Shown here piece by piece: positions 40,564 to 43,056 of a stretch of DNA of 43,056 nucleotides (the stretch's first letter is position 1; each line of letters begins with the position of its first letter). The notes beneath the pieces are model-generated. The model worked only from the letters and a program-made list of their open reading frames with translations. It did not search any database and had not been told where the DNA came from. The stretch comes from Planctomycetota bacterium (GTDB lineage Bacteria; Planctomycetota; PLA2; JAEUHO01), in NCBI GenBank assembly GCA_020851795.1, contig JADZCA010000085.1:1-43056 (forward strand), read 5' to 3'. Position numbers and translations under genes: made by a program.

Positions 40564-42795
40564 ATGCGCGGCGGGGCGCGGCGGCTGGCGGCGGTGGTCG
40601 GCGTGGTGTGGGCGCTCGGCGCCGGGCAGGCCGCGCGCGGGCAGGACGCGCCCGCCGCACCGGCGGAGCCGACGGAGGAGGCGTTCCTCGCCGCGCTCGA
40701 CCGGGCCAAGGCCAACGTCAACGGCCTCGCGGGCGAGGCGAAGCGCCTCCTCCTCGAGGCGCTCGAGGCGAACCGCGGGCGCCCGTGGGTCGCCGCCAAG
40801 CGCGCGGCCGTCGAGGACCTCGCGCGCCGCATCGCGTTCCGAGCCGAGTGCCCGCCGCCCGACCCGCAGACGGTGGTCAAGGGCCGGTTGCGCAAGTTCG
40901 TGTCGTCGTCGGGCGCGATCGACATCGTCTACGAGGCGGGCAAGCCCTCCGACCTCGAGCTGAAGGGCGGAGGGCTCCTCTTCCCCGCGCGCTTCCGCGG
41001 CCCGCACACCGTCACGGTCAAGGGCGACGCCTACCCCGACGGCCGCGCGGGCGTGCCCGCCGTGCAGCTGTGCACGGACGACGACCCGAAGACGAAGCAG
41101 GTGCGGGCGTGGGTCGTCGGCTTCGGGGTCCCGCCGGAGTCGGCGGGCGCGTCGTGGGTCCCGCCGCGGATCCTCTCGGTGGTCGGGACCGAGCAGAAGA
41201 TGCTCGCCGAGCGCAAGACCGCGCACCCGATGACGCCGGGCAAGGGCTACCGGCTCGAGGCGACGGCGGGCGGGTCGCGCCTGACCGCGACGATCAACGG
41301 CACGTCGGTCGGGAGCGTCGCCAAGCCCGACGGCGCGTGGGGCTACGCGCTCGTCGCGGTCCCGGGCTGGCGCGAGATCGCGTTCGAGGGGCAGATCGAG
41401 CCCTCGTGGATCCAGAGCCGCCTCGACGCCGCCGTGGACGGCAAGCGCAAGGCCTTCGACGCGGGCTTCGACGTCCACCGCTTCCTGCCGGCGTGGTTCT
41501 TCGAGGCGCCCAAGGCGCCCGTCGCGACCGCGCCGCGGCGCGAGGGCGGGCTCACCGCCCCGCCGGCCGACCTCCCGCCGGGCGCGCGGACCGCGTGGGT
41601 GCGCGCGCTCGCGACGGCGGCGGCGGGCGACGAGGCGGAGGCGCTCGCGGCCGTCGAGGCCGTGCGGGGGCAAGGCGCGTCGGCGGCGACGGTGGCGCTG
41701 CTCTCCGCGCAGGTGCTCGCGGCGCTCGGACAGCCCACGAAGGCGCTCGCCGCGCTCGGGCCCGCGACCGCGGGCCCCGGCGCACCGGTCGAGGCCCTCG
41801 TGCTCCGCGCGAGCCTCGAGGTGCGGCTGGGGCGCGACGGCACGCTCGGCGCGACGCTCGACGCGATCCTCGCGCACCCCGACGCGGGGACCGAGGCGCG
41901 CGAGGCGGCGGGGACCCTCTTCCTGCTCGCGGGTCGCCTCGACGACGCGCGGCGCCTGTCGGAGGACGCGGCGCGCAAGGGGCTGCGCTCGCCCGGGCTC
42001 GAGCGCCTCGGCCGCGTCGTCGTGCGCGCGCAGAACGGCCCCGCGTGGCCGCGGTCGTTCGACTACAAGACGACGAACTACCACGTGTCGTCCGACATCG
42101 ACCTCGAGACGTGCCGTCGCACGGCCGACCTGCTCGAGCAGTCGCTCGCCGACTTCCGCGGGGCGGTCAAGGCGCTCCAGCCCGGCGCGCGCAAGGTGTA
42201 CCGCGTCTTCCTCTTCTCGGGGCGGGCGGGGTTCGACGCCTACACGGCCGACGCGCTCTCGATCATCGGCAAGACGCCCGAGCGCACCGCCGGGCTCTTC
42301 AGCCCCGTGCTCAAGCAGCTGCTCGTGTGGAACCTCCCCGAGCGCGACGAGATGATGCACACCGTCCGCCACGAGGGCTTCCACCAGTACCTCGACCGGC
42401 TGCTGCCCGACCCGCCGGTGTGGTTCAACGAAGGCCTCGCGGTGTACTTCGAGGAGACGCAGCGCGTCGGGGGGACGCTCAAGACCGACGTCGTGCGCGG
42501 GGACCTGCTCGACCGCCTCAAGGGGCGCCCGCTGATCCCGATGGCCGAGCTGGTTCGCATCACGCCCGCGCAGTTCTACGGCGACGCGTCGCGCACCTAC
42601 GCGCAGGCGTGGCTCGTCGCGCACCTGCTCCGCCACGGCTCGGCACGCCACACCGCGCTGTACCGCGACTTCCTCGGACGCCTCGAGAGCGCCGCGGGCC
42701 CCGAGGCCGTGGGCGCGACCTTCGACGAGGCGACCTGCCGCGCGCTCGACGCCGACCTCGCCGCCCACCAAGCCGCGCTCGGTGCGCGGCGGTAA
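40564..42795 (+). CDS. Secreted DUF1570-type zinc metalloprotease
   Basis: A 743-residue exported protein with a signal peptide (LAAVVGVVWALGAGQAARGQ). Residues about 90-300 form a concanavalin/laminin-like beta-sandwich (GRLRKFVSSSGAIDIVYEAG). A tetratricopeptide-like helical region spans about 340-480. The C-terminal gluzincin-type catalytic domain has His603-Glu604-x-x-His607 in HEGFHQYL and a downstream Glu623 in WFNEGLAVYFEE as third ligand, followed by YAQAWLVAHLLRHG. This is the DUF1570 family, common in Planctomycetota. It probably cleaves extracytoplasmic proteins; the target is unknown. It is the only one of the three neighbouring peptidase-like proteins with an intact zinc site. 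GGAGGGA precedes the ATG. Confidence 0.9.
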   Translation: MRGGARRLAAVVGVVWALGAGQAARGQDAPAAPAEPTEEAFLAALDRAKANVNGLAGEAKRLLLEALEANRGRPWVAAKRAAVEDLARRIAFRAECPPPDPQTVVKGRLRKFVSSSGAIDIVYEAGKPSDLELKGGGLLFPARFRGPHTVTVKGDAYPDGRAGVPAVQLCTDDDPKTKQVRAWVVGFGVPPESAGASWVPPRILSVVGTEQKMLAERKTAHPMTPGKGYRLEATAGGSRLTATINGTSVGSVAKPDGAWGYALVAVPGWREIAFEGQIEPSWIQSRLDAAVDGKRKAFDAGFDVHRFLPAWFFEAPKAPVATAPRREGGLTAPPADLPPGARTAWVRALATAAAGDEAEALAAVEAVRGQGASAATVALLSAQVLAALGQPTKALAALGPATAGPGAPVEALVLRASLEVRLGRDGTLGATLDAILAHPDAGTEAREAAGTLFLLAGRLDDARRLSEDAARKGLRSPGLERLGRVVVRAQNGPAWPRSFDYKTTNYHVSSDIDLETCRRTADLLEQSLADFRGAVKALQPGARKVYRVFLFSGRAGFDAYTADALSIIGKTPERTAGLFSPVLKQLLVWNLPERDEMMHTVRHEGFHQYLDRLLPDPPVWFNEGLAVYFEETQRVGGTLKTDVVRGDLLDRLKGRPLIPMAELVRITPAQFYGDASRTYAQAWLVAHLLRHGSARHTALYRDFLGRLESAAGPEAVGATFDEATCRALDADLAAHQAALGARR

Positions 42796-43056
42796 GGAAT
42801 CTCGCGCGTTGCGAGGAGGCGAGGGCGCCCGCGCTCGCTGAGGCCCGGGCCCCTCGGTCGCCCCGCGCTGCGCTAACTCGCGCGGTGCGTGACGGGACCC
42901 GGATCGTGTCTCGTCACCCCTCGGGGAATGCGGTCGTCGGGGCGCAGCGCCCCTCCGACCCTCCTCTCCGGCTCTCGCGCGCTGCGCTGGCTCGCGCGCT
43001 CGTGCCCGGCCCGTCGGGCCGGGCACCGCCTCCGTAAGGTCGCAGACTCCTCGTCG
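42796..43056. other. Intergenic end of the window with hairpins
   Basis: No gene was seen in these 261 bp. GGGGCGC-A-GCGCCCC (42939-42953) is a 7-bp palindrome. A strong 11-bp hairpin with a 3-nt loop, GTGCCCGGCCC/GGGCCGGGCAC, lies at 43002-43026. Neither is followed by a T-run. CGCGCTGCGCT recurs at about 42865 and 42977, near similar CTCGCGCG motifs. Confidence 0.6.
43002..43026. terminator. Strong hairpin, possible transcription stop
   Basis: Perfect 11-bp stem GTGCCCGGCCC/GGGCCGGGCAC with a GTC loop. It lies 206 bp after the metalloprotease stop, without a T-tract, so its role as a terminator is uncertain. Confidence 0.35.

Overview
The window is very G+C-rich bacterial DNA, about three quarters G+C by eye, and almost every real gene has a G or C in nearly every third codon position. 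Because of this, long spurious open frames run on every strand. I kept one gene per locus using domain motifs, ribosome-binding sites, start/stop coupling and -10 elements. The best guess for the source is a free-living, high-GC member of the Planctomycetota. The reasons are a DUF1570-type metalloprotease, paired DUF1566 domains, many secreted proteins of unknown function and large HEAT, toroid and pentapeptide-repeat proteins. No rRNA, ribosomal protein or tRNA is present to settle this, and Myxococcota or a related phylum cannot be excluded.

Layout. Positions 1-930 hold a gene cut by the window edge, a heptamer tandem repeat and a weak spacer. Then come aspA (aspartate ammonia-lyase), a secreted transglutaminase-like protein, a class I PPK2 polyphosphate kinase and a secreted YHYH/EF-hand protein (930-7518). 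Next is a hipBA-type kinase/repressor pair with three evenly spaced operator palindromes, then an aminoglycoside-phosphotransferase-like kinase (7587-10120). At 10205-14552 three start/stop-overlapping genes encode a two-module secreted protein and two secreted metallophosphoesterases. A Pho-box-like direct repeat lies upstream of them, and a second copy precedes the YHYH gene. At 14919-22297 are a HEAT-repeat protein, an unknown anchored protein, a CmcI-like methyltransferase and a transglutaminase/pentapeptide pair. A Fic enzyme with a strikingly AT-rich leader follows, then a YchJ-like SEC-C protein, a membrane protein, an Asp-box propeller protein, a DUF1566 protein and a beta-carbonic anhydrase (22507-29420).

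The most unusual locus is 29606-33403 on the minus strand. It is a tight four-gene operon: a zinc-ribbon pseudokinase, a von Willebrand A protein, a complete but divergent adenylosuccinate-synthetase paralogue and a small unknown protein. I do not recognise this combination as an established system, so it is my main candidate for something undescribed. The window ends with a nitronate-monooxygenase-like flavoprotein, a GNAT acetyltransferase and a group of secreted peptidase-related proteins. Of these last, two have lost their metal-binding motif and one keeps it.

Regulation visible in the sequence: a recurring -10 hexamer of the form TA(G/C/T)(G/C)NT. In six genes without a Shine-Dalgarno sequence it lies 6-9 nt before the start codon, which suggests leaderless mRNAs. 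Several intergenic gaps share a G+C-rich palindromic repeat (GTCGCCCCGGGGCCCGCGCC and variants), and two convergent gaps hold longer inverted-repeat clusters.
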